From: Austropuccinia psidii | Taxonomy: Eukaryota; Basidiomycota; Pucciniomycetes; Pucciniales; Sphaerophragmiaceae | Assembly (NCBI GenBank): GCA_023105745.1 | Contig: JALGQZ010000012.1 | Span: 43,083,852 to 43,147,851 of the forward strand | Length of the DNA stretch: 64,000 nt | Direction of reading: 5' to 3' | Shown: in pieces, positions 24,187 to 36,107 of the stretch | Position numbering within the stretch: position 1 is the first letter of the stretch | How the letters are laid out: every line of letters begins with the position of its first letter | Notes under the pieces: generated by a model | The model's database searches: none | Told to the model about the DNA's origin: nothing | Seen by the model: the letters and a program-made list of their open reading frames with translations, nothing else | Made by a program: the position numbers and the translations under genes

Positions 24187-25511
24187 TGGCTGGGAAATTG
24201 GCCTGACGGTTGGGTAAGCTTGTTTTGAGGCCTTTTGATACAGGACTCAAGACTATTCTTCCCACCAAAAAAGGTACAAAGACCCTCTTTGATTCTTCTT
24301 TCTTTTTCAGAGTTCATGAGCATGAAGTCCTTATTCAGCAAAGATGAAGGGGGCTTGTCCCTCTTCTTAAAATTCTTCTTCTTCTTATGACTTGAACTTG
24401 AAGAATTTTGAGGATGAGAAGTACTTGATCTTGGGGCTTCAGGTTTCTTCTCTTTATAGTGATTCTTCTCCTTTTGCCTTTCATGGTACCTGGTATGAAG
24501 CTCCAGGGTAACACCCATTAAGTCTTGAAGAGAATAAATTCTTGAAGGATGGGAGGCCAATTGATCCAATATCCTGGATGGCAATCCCTTCCTGAAATGA
24601 TAGATGAGAGCCCTTTCACCCCAATCTCCAATTCTTGACACCAAACTCCTGAAATTGGCTATGTATAGTGAAACTTGGCCACCTTCCTTCATTCTTAATG
24701 AATACAATTCTGCTTCAGCTTTTCTGACTTCATTTGGGTCACCAAATAGAGTGAAGAGTTGAGATTCAAATAGAGACCAAGAATTGAGGAGGTAATTGGA
24801 GTACTGATTGGTGTGATTGGAAAGATAAGGCTGAATCCATTTTGCAGCCCTGCCAATGAGAAATTAAGTGGCATAAAGGATCTTCTTTCTGTATTGAGAG
24901 AAGTTTGCCAGACAATTATAAAAAATTAATTGGCATGACTGAAGGAAGCTTCTGAGCTTGAAGGGCTGAGTCCCATTGAAGCATTCTGGTGCCTTCATAG
25001 ATGGAGTCTTGAAGGCAGGTGGTCTTTATGATCAAGAAGAAGAAGCTGCTTGAAGATTGGCCATAATTTGAGTCATCTGCTGCATAATGGCTAATAAAGA
25101 TGGTTCAGATTGATGAGAGACAGGCTGATACAACTGGGCTAGAGCTGGTCCTCCAGTACTTTGGGCTGCCCCCACAGGAGCAGGAACACCTTCAGTACCA
25201 TTAGACTCTTCCTCTTTCACAGGATTCTCCTCATCATCATCATTGTCTTCACCTTGAACCTTGAGATTGGTTCTTGAAATTCCTGGGAAGCCGCCAACCA
25301 CTCCTGACAATGAAATTGATCTTCTTGGCCCCCTTCCTTCTTTCCTAGATGGTGCTTCTCCTTCCATGTGGGGTCCTCTATCCAATTGGGCCCTCAGTTG
25401 AGGAACTGCTGAGGTGCCATCAAGAGGATCTCTTGGAGTTGGAGTAAGAACAGCTTGAGTTCAAGCCTCAGATCTGGTCTGTCTTGCAGGAGGTGAGTGT
25501 TGGAGTGGCAT
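24174..25511 (-). pseudogene. gag: E1 gag
   Basis: Same frame from ATG at 25511 to TGA at 24174, with several in-frame stops. One is TGA for the Arg codon that E2 keeps as CGA (about 25464), and others lie around 25032 and 24865. Contains the acidic stretch GEDNDDDEENPVKEEES, which is shorter in E2, the Gag core, and a damaged zinc knuckle (CTFFGGKNSLESC) that has lost the second Cys and the His. Non-functional. Confidence 0.88.
24180..24186 (-). promoter_or_regulatory. E1 candidate -1 frameshift heptamer GGGAAAA
   Basis: Same heptamer, phase and distance to the gag stop as in E2 (18628-18634). The pol frame is -1 relative to gag here too. Confidence 0.68.
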
Positions 25512-26273
25512 GATTGAACAAGAATAAAAAATAAAATTTAAAGAATATGATCAAAATTTGAATAAAAACTTGAGGCAAAACCAAAATAGTCTTGAGGATC
25601 AAATCAAATCAAATCTTGAGAAAATCAATGAATCAATCAAACTCTTCAGGTACATCAATCAACCAAAACCAAATGTGTCTTGAAGTCAAAATCAATGTCA
25701 ATAAAAATTTTGAAGTCAACAAAATAAATAAATCAAAATCAATAAAAATCAAATCTTTCAGAGGAAATCAATCAGTCAAATGAATTCTTGAGTCAAAATC
25801 AGTTTATGTCAACTCTTGATGTGAAATTCAGCAAAATTAGTTAAAAATCTTCAGGTCAGTCAATTTTCTTGAAGTCAATTTCAATTATATCAAATCAGTC
25901 AATAAAATCAATTATCAAGTGAATTCTTCCTGAAAATCAAAATTCTTGAGGAATAAAATCAAATTGAATCCTGATATGAAGAACATGTCTGAATAATTTG
26001 ATGATTAATTTGAAAATCAAAATAATGAAATGCTTGGATTAAAGATAAAATGAGATTGACAATTGAGAGTAAGATTGAAAAAGATAAGCAAAAATAAAAT
26101 TGGGCCAGCTTTCAATTTTCAGAATGAAGAATGAGTGATAGAAAATTGAGAGGTGACAAAGAATCATTAAATTCAAAAAAGCATTAGAGAGTCATATTTT
26201 TGATGAATTAATGAGCGAAATTGATGAAGAATGAATGAATCATATAAAAGAAATTATGATTTAATTAATATAA
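25512..26273 (-). other. E1 leader
   Basis: A/T-rich leader similar to that of E2. The bases directly below the 5' LTR (26261-26272, minus strand TATATTAATTAA) are complementary to 12 bases within the same LTR at 26635-26646. Confidence 0.75.
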
Positions 26274-27903
26274 TGTCACAGGGGCTCTTATGGAAGCAAG
26301 AGGGCCTGGCACTCAGGAATCAAGAACTTACTTGGAGGGCTCCAAAAGGATATGAAGAATAATAAAGATTGATTTCTTTAAAGAAGAAATGGAAGACAAG
26401 CTTGCCAAAAGATAAAGAAAACATAAGAAGCCAAAGGCCAAGAAGCCAACCAAGTGAATCCTCAATTCACTGTTTCAACCTGCCAGACAAGGAAATGGAA
26501 TTAGTAAAGGATATGACCACCAATATCCACTGACAGGCGAGGAAGAAAAAGAGAAAGGGTGCTGAATGACAGACTTAAGATTATCAGTATTAAATTTAAT
26601 AATGTAAAAAAAATAAAGATAATAATAAATCCAATATATTAATTAACTCGGGAAAAAGTACCCAGGTGCTGAAAGGTGGCCAGTATATGTGAAAAACTGA
26701 AAGACTGATCCTGGAAGGTGGATTACCGGCTGTATTGTCTGAATTGGGCCAATACAGTTCTGGCCATCTTGAAATTGAACTGTGTGATTGAATTCCCACA
26801 GTGGAAGATTGAATTGGCCCAATTGGGCAAAGTGCATACAGGTTGATTGATTGACGCCTGTATGGACTAATTCAGTTGTCCAAGGAGTATTGAAATACTT
26901 GATGCCTTGACAACTGATTGAAAGACTTTATAGCCTCTGAGAATAACCTTGGAATAATCCTGAATTAAATTTCCAACCCAACTCCTGCAGGGCCAGGTGA
27001 TTGGGATCCTTGAATGGTCTTCTGATTGCCTCAATGGATTGCCAGACTGAATATTTGAAAAGTCCTCCTTTTAAATGGGCGTTGGATTTTGGGAGCTTGA
27101 TTTGGAAAAGCGGAATTTGGTCCTGAAAATGTCACCATTGAATTGCTGAGCAAAAATGGTGCCTAATGGTATATAAAACCATATATGCACCACTCCTGCA
27201 ACCTTGAGTACGGGGTGCATGGAGGAATTGAAGAATTCCCCTTAAGTTGAGGGGAATGCTTGCTTAGCTGGTTTGGTGGCCACTGATGGTTGCCAGAGGC
27301 CATGGCTATAAATATGGTCCATGGTGGTCCATGCCCAAAATTGGGTCCTATGGGTTCTATGGCCATTTTGGTGTCCATGGGATTGATGGCCAAAATTGGC
27401 TCAGGTGGGTCCAATTGCGGTTTGGGACCCACCTGGCCTTGGGGGCTAGATGGATTCCCCCTTTGGCCTCTTTTGGTCTCATTGGATTAGGCCAAAAGGG
27501 GCCTAATTGGCCCACGGTCTGTAGAAGCCGTAGGGGGCCTAAATGGCCCAAAAAGGCCATTTAGGCCTAAACCTCCCTAGTAAAAGGGGGTGGCCCAAAG
27601 CCAAAGGTGATGGCTAAGGGGCCTGGAGGCCCCTAGAAGACAAAAGGACCCCCAGGCCCAAAATCAAAGATAAAGGCCTGGGTGTTGGTGATATGGAAAT
27701 TGGCCAAGGAGCCCAATGATGGCAGGATATGGCCTGAGGCCATAAATGATGATTGGTGGCCAGAAATGGCCAAATGGCAATAGAGCACCAGAGGGGACCA
27801 ATTGGCCATAGAAGATATGGTGTGGCCAATTGGCCCCAACTTGGCTCCAGGTTAGAATTGCCATAACACCCATGGAGGAGGGTCAATCTTTGTGGTTGTG
27901 ACA
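26274..27903 (-). repeat. E1 5' LTR
   Basis: 1630 bp, TGTCACAGG to GTTGTGACA, followed by ATAGA (27904-27908), the duplication that matches 8096-8100. Shares E1-specific variants with 8101-9778, such as ttgattgattgacgcctgtatgga. Confidence 0.93.
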
Positions 27904-27908
27904 ATAGA

Positions 27909-30900
27909 ATTTTCTTCTCTTTTCCCAGACATTCAGTCTGCCTAATGATTTTCTTATTTCTTATCCCCAGAAACAAAACCCCAATTCTTTTCTGTTTTTT
28001 TAATAATCTATACTTTTTTTCTTGACATGAAAGTCTTCTTATGTATATCAAATACCAAAACTCAACACAAATTAAAAGGAACACATGCTTTCAAAAGCTA
28101 TGGGGGTAGGCCAATGATTCAAAAAACTCAGAATCTTAATTAGTGGATATTTTTCAATTTCAAAACAAAACCCAGGGCTCAGCTTTCATTTTTGACAAAC
28201 TAGAAATATACCTTGTTCTTTAAAATTTGCCCATGTTTTATTTCTATCAATATAGTTCTTTTTTATATATTCATGCCTCATATTAATGATAAAAAATCCA
28301 CTTCCAGAACCTCATAGAGGACACAAACATGGACTAAGGTTTTTAATCAAAAATAAATTCATTTGTATTCTAATATGCTCAAAACACCATTTTTCCCCCT
28401 TAAGTCAGTGACAATGTGAATTAACTGGCTTCAATTTGTCATAATGCCTAAATTTTTCCCATTTCTTGGAAATTCTGATATCCATTTTCCCCATGTTTTG
28501 TTTCATATGGAAGATAAACTTGACAAGCTCCACATAAAACAAATTTGGTGACCTATTCTTTTCCGTTTTCAGCAACTACAAAACCTCCACCAAATCAATC
28601 TATGAGGACAAATGAAATATATGGCCTTATTTTTGTTGAAAATTTTCTATTTTGCATCTTATCTCTAAATTTGTATAAAAATCATTTATATTTTGGAGAT
28701 ATTTTCCCCCTCAAGAAAAAATAGGCCAAAAAAAACTGGGTGGGCTGCCATGGTCACACCTTCCTTGAATATAAAAGAATTAGGAAAATGTGAATTTGAA
28801 AATGAAATCATTTTCAAGGAAGAAATCTCCTGTTGTAAATCATTTAATAAGATATAGAATTAATTCAGAAATTTATTTAATAAGTTGATTGTGGTCACCA
28901 GGCACATTTAAGGACCCAGGGTGTATTTCTAAAACTTAGTTTTTTTATTTATCAATTCCCTCAATAGATAAAGGGGATTTGTAGATTGATATAAGCCCTT
29001 ATGTGAATTTACTGAAATGGGCTGAACTCACATGAGAAGGGCCTATTTTTTAAAAATAAATACCACAGATTAACTGAAAATTATCTTTTCTCCAAAAATA
29101 GCTGACTCAATTATTATTATTTTCCACCCCGAATTTCCCTCAATTTCTTCAAACATTTTCTTTTGTAAAAATGTTTCCCAAATAGACCATATTTGTCACT
29201 TTCAGTTTTTTGAAAACAAACCACATAAGACAATGAATCCACTTATTTATTCCCAATAATTATTTTATTCAAAATATTCATTATTAGATAAACAAGCTCT
29301 GAAATATCTGGCATTTTGACCAATCTTTATCTATACCTACCTTTTTGACTTCTGAAAAAGGGGTTCTTTTTTGAGATCAGGCCCAAGTAACACTTTGCTG
29401 GAACGTTTTTGGAAGAATTAGTGGTATGGTAAATGTACCAAAATTCTTTTATAATCTTTATTTTCTAATCTTAATGGTTCTTAAAAAAACTCATTAGATG
29501 GCTTATAGCTGAATTCAGCCAAAAACTAATTTGTGTAATAAAAATTGGCTTTGATTACAAAATTCCATCCAAAGGAGTGAAGATTATAAAAAATATACCA
29601 AACTAAATTTAATAACTGAAGATCAAATAAGATTCTCACTTCATAACACCTTTTTGAAGGTTGAAAGGGATTTATTCATGGTGAATTTAACTCAATTATT
29701 CAAAAACTGGGCCATTAGTTTAGGTGGGTTATAAATCCGTAAATAATGAATTTTATTGATCTCTCAGTAGTGTATTTATAACTTTTCTTTTTTATCATAA
29801 TCCCCAAGATTATTTGAATTAAAATTATGTGGAAAATTAGAAAAGGGCTTAAATGGCACAAAGTCTTTTTTATTGTTTTTTAGGTCTTTTTTTGGGGAAC
29901 TAATGTTTTGAGAGATTAATTCCTCCAAATTTTTGCAATTTTATATGAAATCAGAATTTTTTGAATTGGTATTTCTAACATGGATGTATTAAGTTCCTAA
30001 ATTAACTTTAAATATTTTGGTGAGTTGAGGCCAGAGATATTATGCAAGCTTATCAATTTCTTTTGTATGTCCCAATTATATAAGTAACTTCATAAATAAT
30101 AAGTCAATCAAGGTATTGAAATGGTAATAAACATCAATTTACTCTTTACCACTAAACCTCCAACACATCTTTGGATAATTAAGTAAAAATTAATATGTAA
30201 AAAACTGGCAAGAAGTGAATGGGGTCAGTAATTGATCCTCAAGAAATTACACTTTATTTCAAGAATCTTTAGCTGTTTGTTGTGGTTATTAGAGCTAGTA
30301 GATTCTAGTGGTGATAATAAAAAATGAAATTATAATTAAATGATAAGATAAAAAAACAATTACCCAGTTGGCTCCTGCAAATTTATTGAGATTTCTAAGC
30401 CAAAGATTGAAATGAAATCACCAAGAAAACGATCCAGAGAAAAAGCTTAAAGCTTATTCTTGATGAAAGCACATTTTAAAAGTAATAACTCAAGTAGACC
30501 TTTTTTCTGTAGCTAGTTTTATTGAGAATTTTTTTTATTTGAAAAAGATGGTTAATAAAATTAATTTCATATGAAAAAAATAATGATTAAAGTGAAGGAC
30601 TTCCTTGAAAAAACGGAATTATTTTTTCAAAAGAACACATTTCCACTGATTGAAATGGTAAGCTTGATTATAACATAAAGTTATTATATACCTCTTTTAA
30701 AAGATTTTGTTTTTTCTTATGGAACTGGAAATTCTGAAAATAATATAAATTCTTATTTATTCTTTAAAAAACACTAAAAAAACTACCAAACAATCTTTAG
30801 AAAAAAAATCTCTTATAAGTCTGCTTTCAAAACTTATTGGTAATTGTATTCATTCTTATAATAATTATAGTCTTTCAATCCTAAAAAAATATTTTATCAA

Positions 30901-31928
30901 AACTTATCAACAAAGCTTGTTGGAAAATTGAAAGCACCAAAGAACAAGAAGGAGTTTTTTTTGAAATTGGAATAATGATTTCTGAAAAATTAATTTGGTT
31001 AACAACAATATATAAGGTCTGATATCTATTTCTTATTGATTAAAATATTTATATTTAAACTCTGGGGAGAAAAATTGATGATTTTAGCCTAGCATCTGTA
31101 TGATCCATGTTCTTACCTTTTTTTTAAGGGGAACGAGCTATGCGATATTAATTTCACAATTCATTTTGAATATTTTATTCCATTTCAAAGTCAATTTTAA
31201 AGTTTAATTGTTGTTTTCAAAAACTTGGTCCATAATGTTTTTCTCAGTTGAAAATTCCCCTTCCATCTCATTTACAGCATTATCTTCTACAACCTTTGAA
31301 ACATTTCAAGCCTTTTTCTGTTTCTTCATCCTGTTTCAAATGTCAACTCTTTATAGCCTTCCTTCCACTAGTTCAGAAACTGTGAGCTTTGTATGAACTC
31401 TGAAAAAGCAAACTTATCAAATTCCTTTCAATTATTCCAATAAATATGGATATGATCAAGAGATTTTTTTCGCCTTAATCCACTTTAATCATTAAAATAA
31501 AAATCTTAAAACTTAATTCACTCTTTTGGATGAATAAAAATGATATTTAGAATTCTAATATTCAATATTTTCCTGGCATATAATATCTAATAAGCCTCTA
31601 CATTTGACTATTCTATATTGTAAAAGGGTTTTCAGTCTAATTACCAATTATAATTCATGATACCATCTTCAGGTATGTTACTCACCTAAAGTTCACAATC
31701 TAAAAATGATGGTTCAATTTAGTATTTTTTTAAGTTAAATAATGTTCTCACTTAATTCCTTTCCTAATTTCCTTTCCATTTCATACAATCTGATGGATTC
31801 AAAATCCTATGAGTCATAAATTGAAATTATTTTCATTTTATTTCTAGTCCTGAAGAACAAATACCACTTTTTATACCATGAATACATGATTTTGAAAATA
31901 AAAGTGATTTTTTTAGCTAATTTTGTAT
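27909..31928. other. AT-rich region without recognisable genes
   Basis: About 4 kb of AT-rich DNA. No long open frame, LTR termini or tandem array were found. It may be decayed transposon sequence. One possible coding relic lies at 31204-31396 (separate entry). Confidence 0.6.
31204..31396 (-). pseudogene. Possible coding relic with three in-frame stops
   Basis: One minus-strand frame reads KLTVSELVEGRL, stop, RVDI, stop, NRMKKQKKA, stop, NVSKVVEDNAVNEMEGEF, and continues to MDQVFENNN before a terminal TAA. All three internal stops (TAA, TGA, TGA) would revert to CAA or CGA by a single T to C change. Composition is protein-like and acidic at the end. No family recognised. Chance is a real alternative. 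Confidence 0.25.
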
Positions 31929-33366
31929 TGTCAGCCTGTGACTCAAAACCAGAGCACAAGCATGACAGCCAAAATACCATAAACCAATGGTATAGCCAAG
32001 ATACCACCAAAACATGGAGCTGAGCCAAATTAGGTCAAAAGGTATCAAAGGAAAGGGTAAACTCACCCCTTTCTAAATCTACAAGTCCCATAATCATAGG
32101 ACAAATAATAACAAAGTTATTCATGCTCAAAGCTATTGCTGAGCATAAACCTTAATTTTCACCTCTCATCTGAAATACAGATTAAGAGGCTTAAACCCAT
32201 CAAATGGGTATGAAAAATGAATCTCTAAGTCAGGGCCATCTAATGGTACCAGCCAAACTGAGCTAGCAACAGTATTACAGAAGTTATGGTCAAATTCAGG
32301 GCAAATAAGGGTGAACAAAACATTCACCTCTCATCTCACTTCTGCAGTTTCAGTGTGAGATACCTAAAGTGGGGTCTTTTTGGAAAGAGCACAATCAGGG
32401 CTATCTGATGGTGTCATTCATTTCCTCATATCTCAACTAGAACAAAGGTTATGGGGCAAACAAGCCCAATACAGCTTTTGCCTAAAACACACATATGTAC
32501 AAAATATGTTGTACATGGGATAACTTTGCTATATTTAATGATAGCCATATCAAATAAGGAACCATTGTGTAGAGCACATACAGGGCTACACACCAAACCA
32601 ATTTTGAGGTTGATATCTCAATAACTGACAAAGGTATGGCTGTTTTAAGGTCAAAATCCCACATTCTGGCCAATAGAGCCTTAGCGTGGGATAATATCCA
32701 ATAACCATGATTATGAGGTGTCAAAAAGACCAAGAAGCATGTTTATACTTCAATGTCTCATAATTCAGTTAATACTGGGGTCCCATACAGTTTCTGTACA
32801 GCATTCTACGCGTCATACATGTCAGAAGAAGGCTATGTGGTCCCCAGATGAGAATTTTCACCCTGTATTGGTGAAAACTTCCCAGTTGTGGTTTCAAGCC
32901 CACATCTGAGCTCAATACAGGCTATACAGGCCTTTGCAAACCACAAGCCTGTCTCAGAGAGTGAAAAATTCTTCACTTTCTCTGTGTGGAAAGGTCTAGC
33001 AGCCTTTTCACCCCATTTCAGGATAAAAGGAGGGCTTTTCACTGCCAGAAAAGTTTTCCACATCCTGCTCTTAAGTTCCTACGTAGTACAACTGTCAAAA
33101 ACAGTTATACCCTTGGAAAATAAACAGGTATCATTATAATATTAATTATTGTAGTCTTTATTATTGTCATCCAACAGGTAAAGCTGCACCCAGGCCTTTC
33201 AACAGCACTCACCACCACTATTTCAATATAGTAAAGCCCTTTAAATCTTATTATAAACCCTTATTATCAATCAATACTTTTATTCTTAATCTTTTATCAC
33301 ATGTCACAGTCACAGTTTAAGTTGTAAATAGCTTAATTACTACTTTTACATAGACTCAACCTGACA
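31929..33366 (+). mobile_element. Family A solo LTR
   Basis: 1438 bp with intact TGTCAG and CTGACA ends, exactly the length of the LTR at 60285-61722. Flanks are TGTAT (31924-31928) and TATAT (33367-33371), a duplication with one later change. The sequence after it is not a primer-binding site, so it is a solo LTR. The frames within it are non-coding. Confidence 0.9.
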
Positions 33367-33371
33367 TATAT

Positions 33372-35486
33372 CCTCTTCAGTGATACTAGAAGCTACTTCA
33401 TTTTAGAAATAATTCACTCCTTTATATTTTTTCTATAAACAAATTTTTGGTTTCAAATACCTTATTCCCTAATATTATACCTATTTTATGACTAATTATT
33501 TACCTTAAGAGCCCTTAGATGAATTCAATGGATTGTGTTAGTACCCTTCAAACGTAAGCCAAACCACTATCTGAAAAGTAAAAATTAGAACTAGATTCAA
33601 GCTTAGTAGAATCAAAGATGAATTGAAAAACTTCTCCATTTCAATTTCCTGAGGGATTTGGAAGAGATTTTGAGATTTATTTTATGTCATTATTTTTGTT
33701 CTAGGAGTTTATAATCAGCGCTCCATGAAAAATAATTGAAAAACATGGAGGAAATAAATAGAAAATGTGATGTTGTAAAAGTGAGACTTTATATTTATTT
33801 GAGTAATTAATCATTTCAATAATAAGTAACAATATTAAAAGCATTGGTTGATTGAAAAAATCTTCAAGAATTTGGTTATGGGAGGAATGCTATTTTTTCA
33901 AATTTGTTACAATTATTTTTGAGATTCCATATAAATAATTTTTTGAAACAGAAAGACTCATGAGGCTCAAATGAAATATGGGAATTTTAAAATAATACAA
34001 ATGTAGTTATTTTTGATGGGTAATTTGAAGAAAACCCATGTATTATCTTAATATGGGATGTTACAGTTCTCAAATTGCCTATTTTTTATATAATTACTAA
34101 ATAAATATTTGTATTTTTCAAAGAGTCAATTATAACTCCAATAACAATTTCGTATATATTAGCTTCTTTATTATTTTTAGAAAGTGTATTTGGTACAAAT
34201 ATAGAATATTTTGGTAGTCATAAAATGATAAAAAATTATTCATAGACAGAGCATGAGGCTATGAAGCTTATTTTTCTATTTTTCAAAATATGAGTGGGAT
34301 TATTTCAAAAATATACTTATGGCTCCTACTCGTACTTATAATCTTTTGTAAATATGAAGCCTTATCAATCTTTCTAATAATCATTCTTCAATTGACTTTA
34401 GTTATCCTGATTTACTGTGGCTTACCATATTTTTCAAATTAATAAATATGTGAGAGAGTTTTTTGAATACCTTAAATCCTTTCTAATTGGCTATGATGAG
34501 ATACCTAACTATGGTTTTAAGCCCTATTTTTAATAATTCAAAATGCCCTAGAATTAAATTAATTCAACTTAATGTCATCCACAAAAAGGGGACTCTTAAA
34601 CACTTTTATCCTTATTTTTTCTTCCACATACTTCCAATGTAAGAATTTTAAGAGTTCTGATCCTTCTTCTTTTAGGTTCATTATGTTTGAATCCTTGTGT
34701 ATGATACCTTATGCATATTCCCAGGCCTCATTTCTCTATTATGATTTCTATCATCTAATCTTTCGAGTCATATGGGTTTAATGATTTAAATAATAACTGT
34801 AAAGGATTTTTTGGAGATGGGAGATGTAGGACTAAGAGAATACTTTTTGAAAATAAGAGTGTGAAATTTAAGCTTCATTCAATTAATTTTAAATCAGGAA
34901 TTAATTTTTTACAAAATTAAACTCTTTAAAATAACCATGAAGTAATCTTTTGGTTTTGAAATATTTTCCAGAATCTTAAATTTAAGTCCTTTTGTATTCT
35001 CCATTCAGTTTTTTCAAATTTTCTTCAATTCTATAAATAATTCTTCTATAATCTGCACTAATGTTGAATTATTTGAGTCAAGTTGTATTAAAATAAGGTT
35101 TTAACTTTGAAATAAGCTCTTATTGGAATGGAGATGGCTAATTCCAGTCCTCTTCATGTTCCCAATTAGTTTTGGAAAAAGGTTTATTTATATGAGTTTA
35201 AATTAATTTAAGCTCAATCAAACCAGTAGTAGTAATAACAACCAAAATTATTCAATACCAAGTAAACTGGCCAAAGGTATTATATATCAGGTAAATAAGC
35301 TAGATACCTTATTATCAAGGTATATATATACTAAGGTACAGAATATTCCAAAGATACATTTATCACTTGCAAGAGGTCTGAGATCAACATCAGAAAGAGT
35401 AAAAGGAAGTAAAAAATGTAGTCTAGAAATTCCAATTTAACAAACTAACTGATTTCTGGACTAAATCTAATTTTTGGTGATAATAA
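33372..35486. other. AT-rich region, nothing recognised
   Basis: No gene, LTR or array seen. May contain the 3' flank of the cysteine-rich exons at 35487-35815. Confidence 0.5.
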
Positions 35487-35815
35487 TTACTCAATAACAA
35501 AAGTACACATTACTGTTAAAACTGGAAGATAAAAAGCTCATGATTAATACTATTTCAACTGAATACTCAAGAAAGTCATTTACCTTGACCCTCCTTCTGA
35601 ACAAGTAAATCCTGAGAGTCACAATTGATGAAGTAACAGTAAGTATAAGCCATCTTAGAAAGTGCATGACTCAGACATCTGAAAACCTTCCTTATATCCT
35701 CAAGCATTTGCTTCTGCATATGATCACAACAATAACAATATGACACATCAGGTTTCTTGTGAAGATTGTAATGACAGCCAACACCATTTAGAATGGATGG
35801 AACAACATCAATTTT
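35487..35815 (-). CDS. Cysteine-rich protein, two 3' exons (partial gene)
   Basis: Exon 35584-35815 follows a good acceptor (TATGCATAG) and encodes 77 codons, from KIDVVPSILNGVGCHYN through YCYCCDHMQKQML and MAYTYCYFINCDSQ to QKEGQ. It ends in a donor (CAAG|GTAAAT). A 62-nt intron (35522-35583) with a branch-like TATTAATC and acceptor TTCCAG leads, in phase, to a last exon 35487-35521 (VLTVMCTFVIE, TAA). The exons have eight Cys in total, at exon residues 14, 27, 29, 30, 47, 60 and 65 plus one in the last exon. This suggests a small secreted protein, though no signal peptide is visible. The 5' part is missing; a family B LTR begins at 36108, so the gene may be broken. A weak upstream exon could be at about 35848-35921. 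Function unknown. Confidence 0.5.
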
Positions 35816-36107
35816 CTATGCATAGAGAATCATTACTCATCTCCTTTACTTCTTGACAGTTTCAGGGTGTCATAGGTCATAATTGCTTGAAACAAGGATA
35901 GTATATTTGTGTTTTTCTGAAAATCATTATAGTTTTCTATTCAGTTATCTCCAAGACAATTAATGAAACAGATGGCTACTAAAAGCTCACTTGTACCAAA
36001 TTATATTATAAGTTTTAAAATCTCAAAAATAAAAGCTCTATATTTTTAGTAATAAACACAAATTTATTATCACAGAACTGGGAAAATTTATTTCTTATTA
36101 CACTTTA

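Larger units (their letters stand above)
8101..27903 (-). mobile_element. Element E1: chromodomain Ty3/gypsy retrotransposon, split by E2
   Basis: Full-length but defective LTR retrotransposon on the minus strand. It is bounded by LTRs at 26274-27903 (5') and 8101-9778 (3'), with the perfect duplication ATAGA at 8096-8100 and 27904-27908. Its interior is in two pieces, 22393-26273 (leader, gag, protease, RT, start of RNase H) and 9779-12445 (rest of RNase H, integrase, chromodomain, 3' UTR). They are separated by the 9947-bp element E2. The two LTRs resemble each other more than those of E2. Without the insert it is about 9.85 kb. Confidence 0.93.

Noticed and set aside
27614..28084. 156-codon minus-strand ORF reading from flanking DNA into the E1 5' LTR
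   Set aside because: Spans the exact element boundary, so it is a chance fusion of host flank and LTR.
32482..33139. ORFs within 31929-33366 and the equivalent ORFs near 6421-6854, 49215-49495 and 61074-61265
   Set aside because: All fall in family A LTRs; the frames differ between copies.
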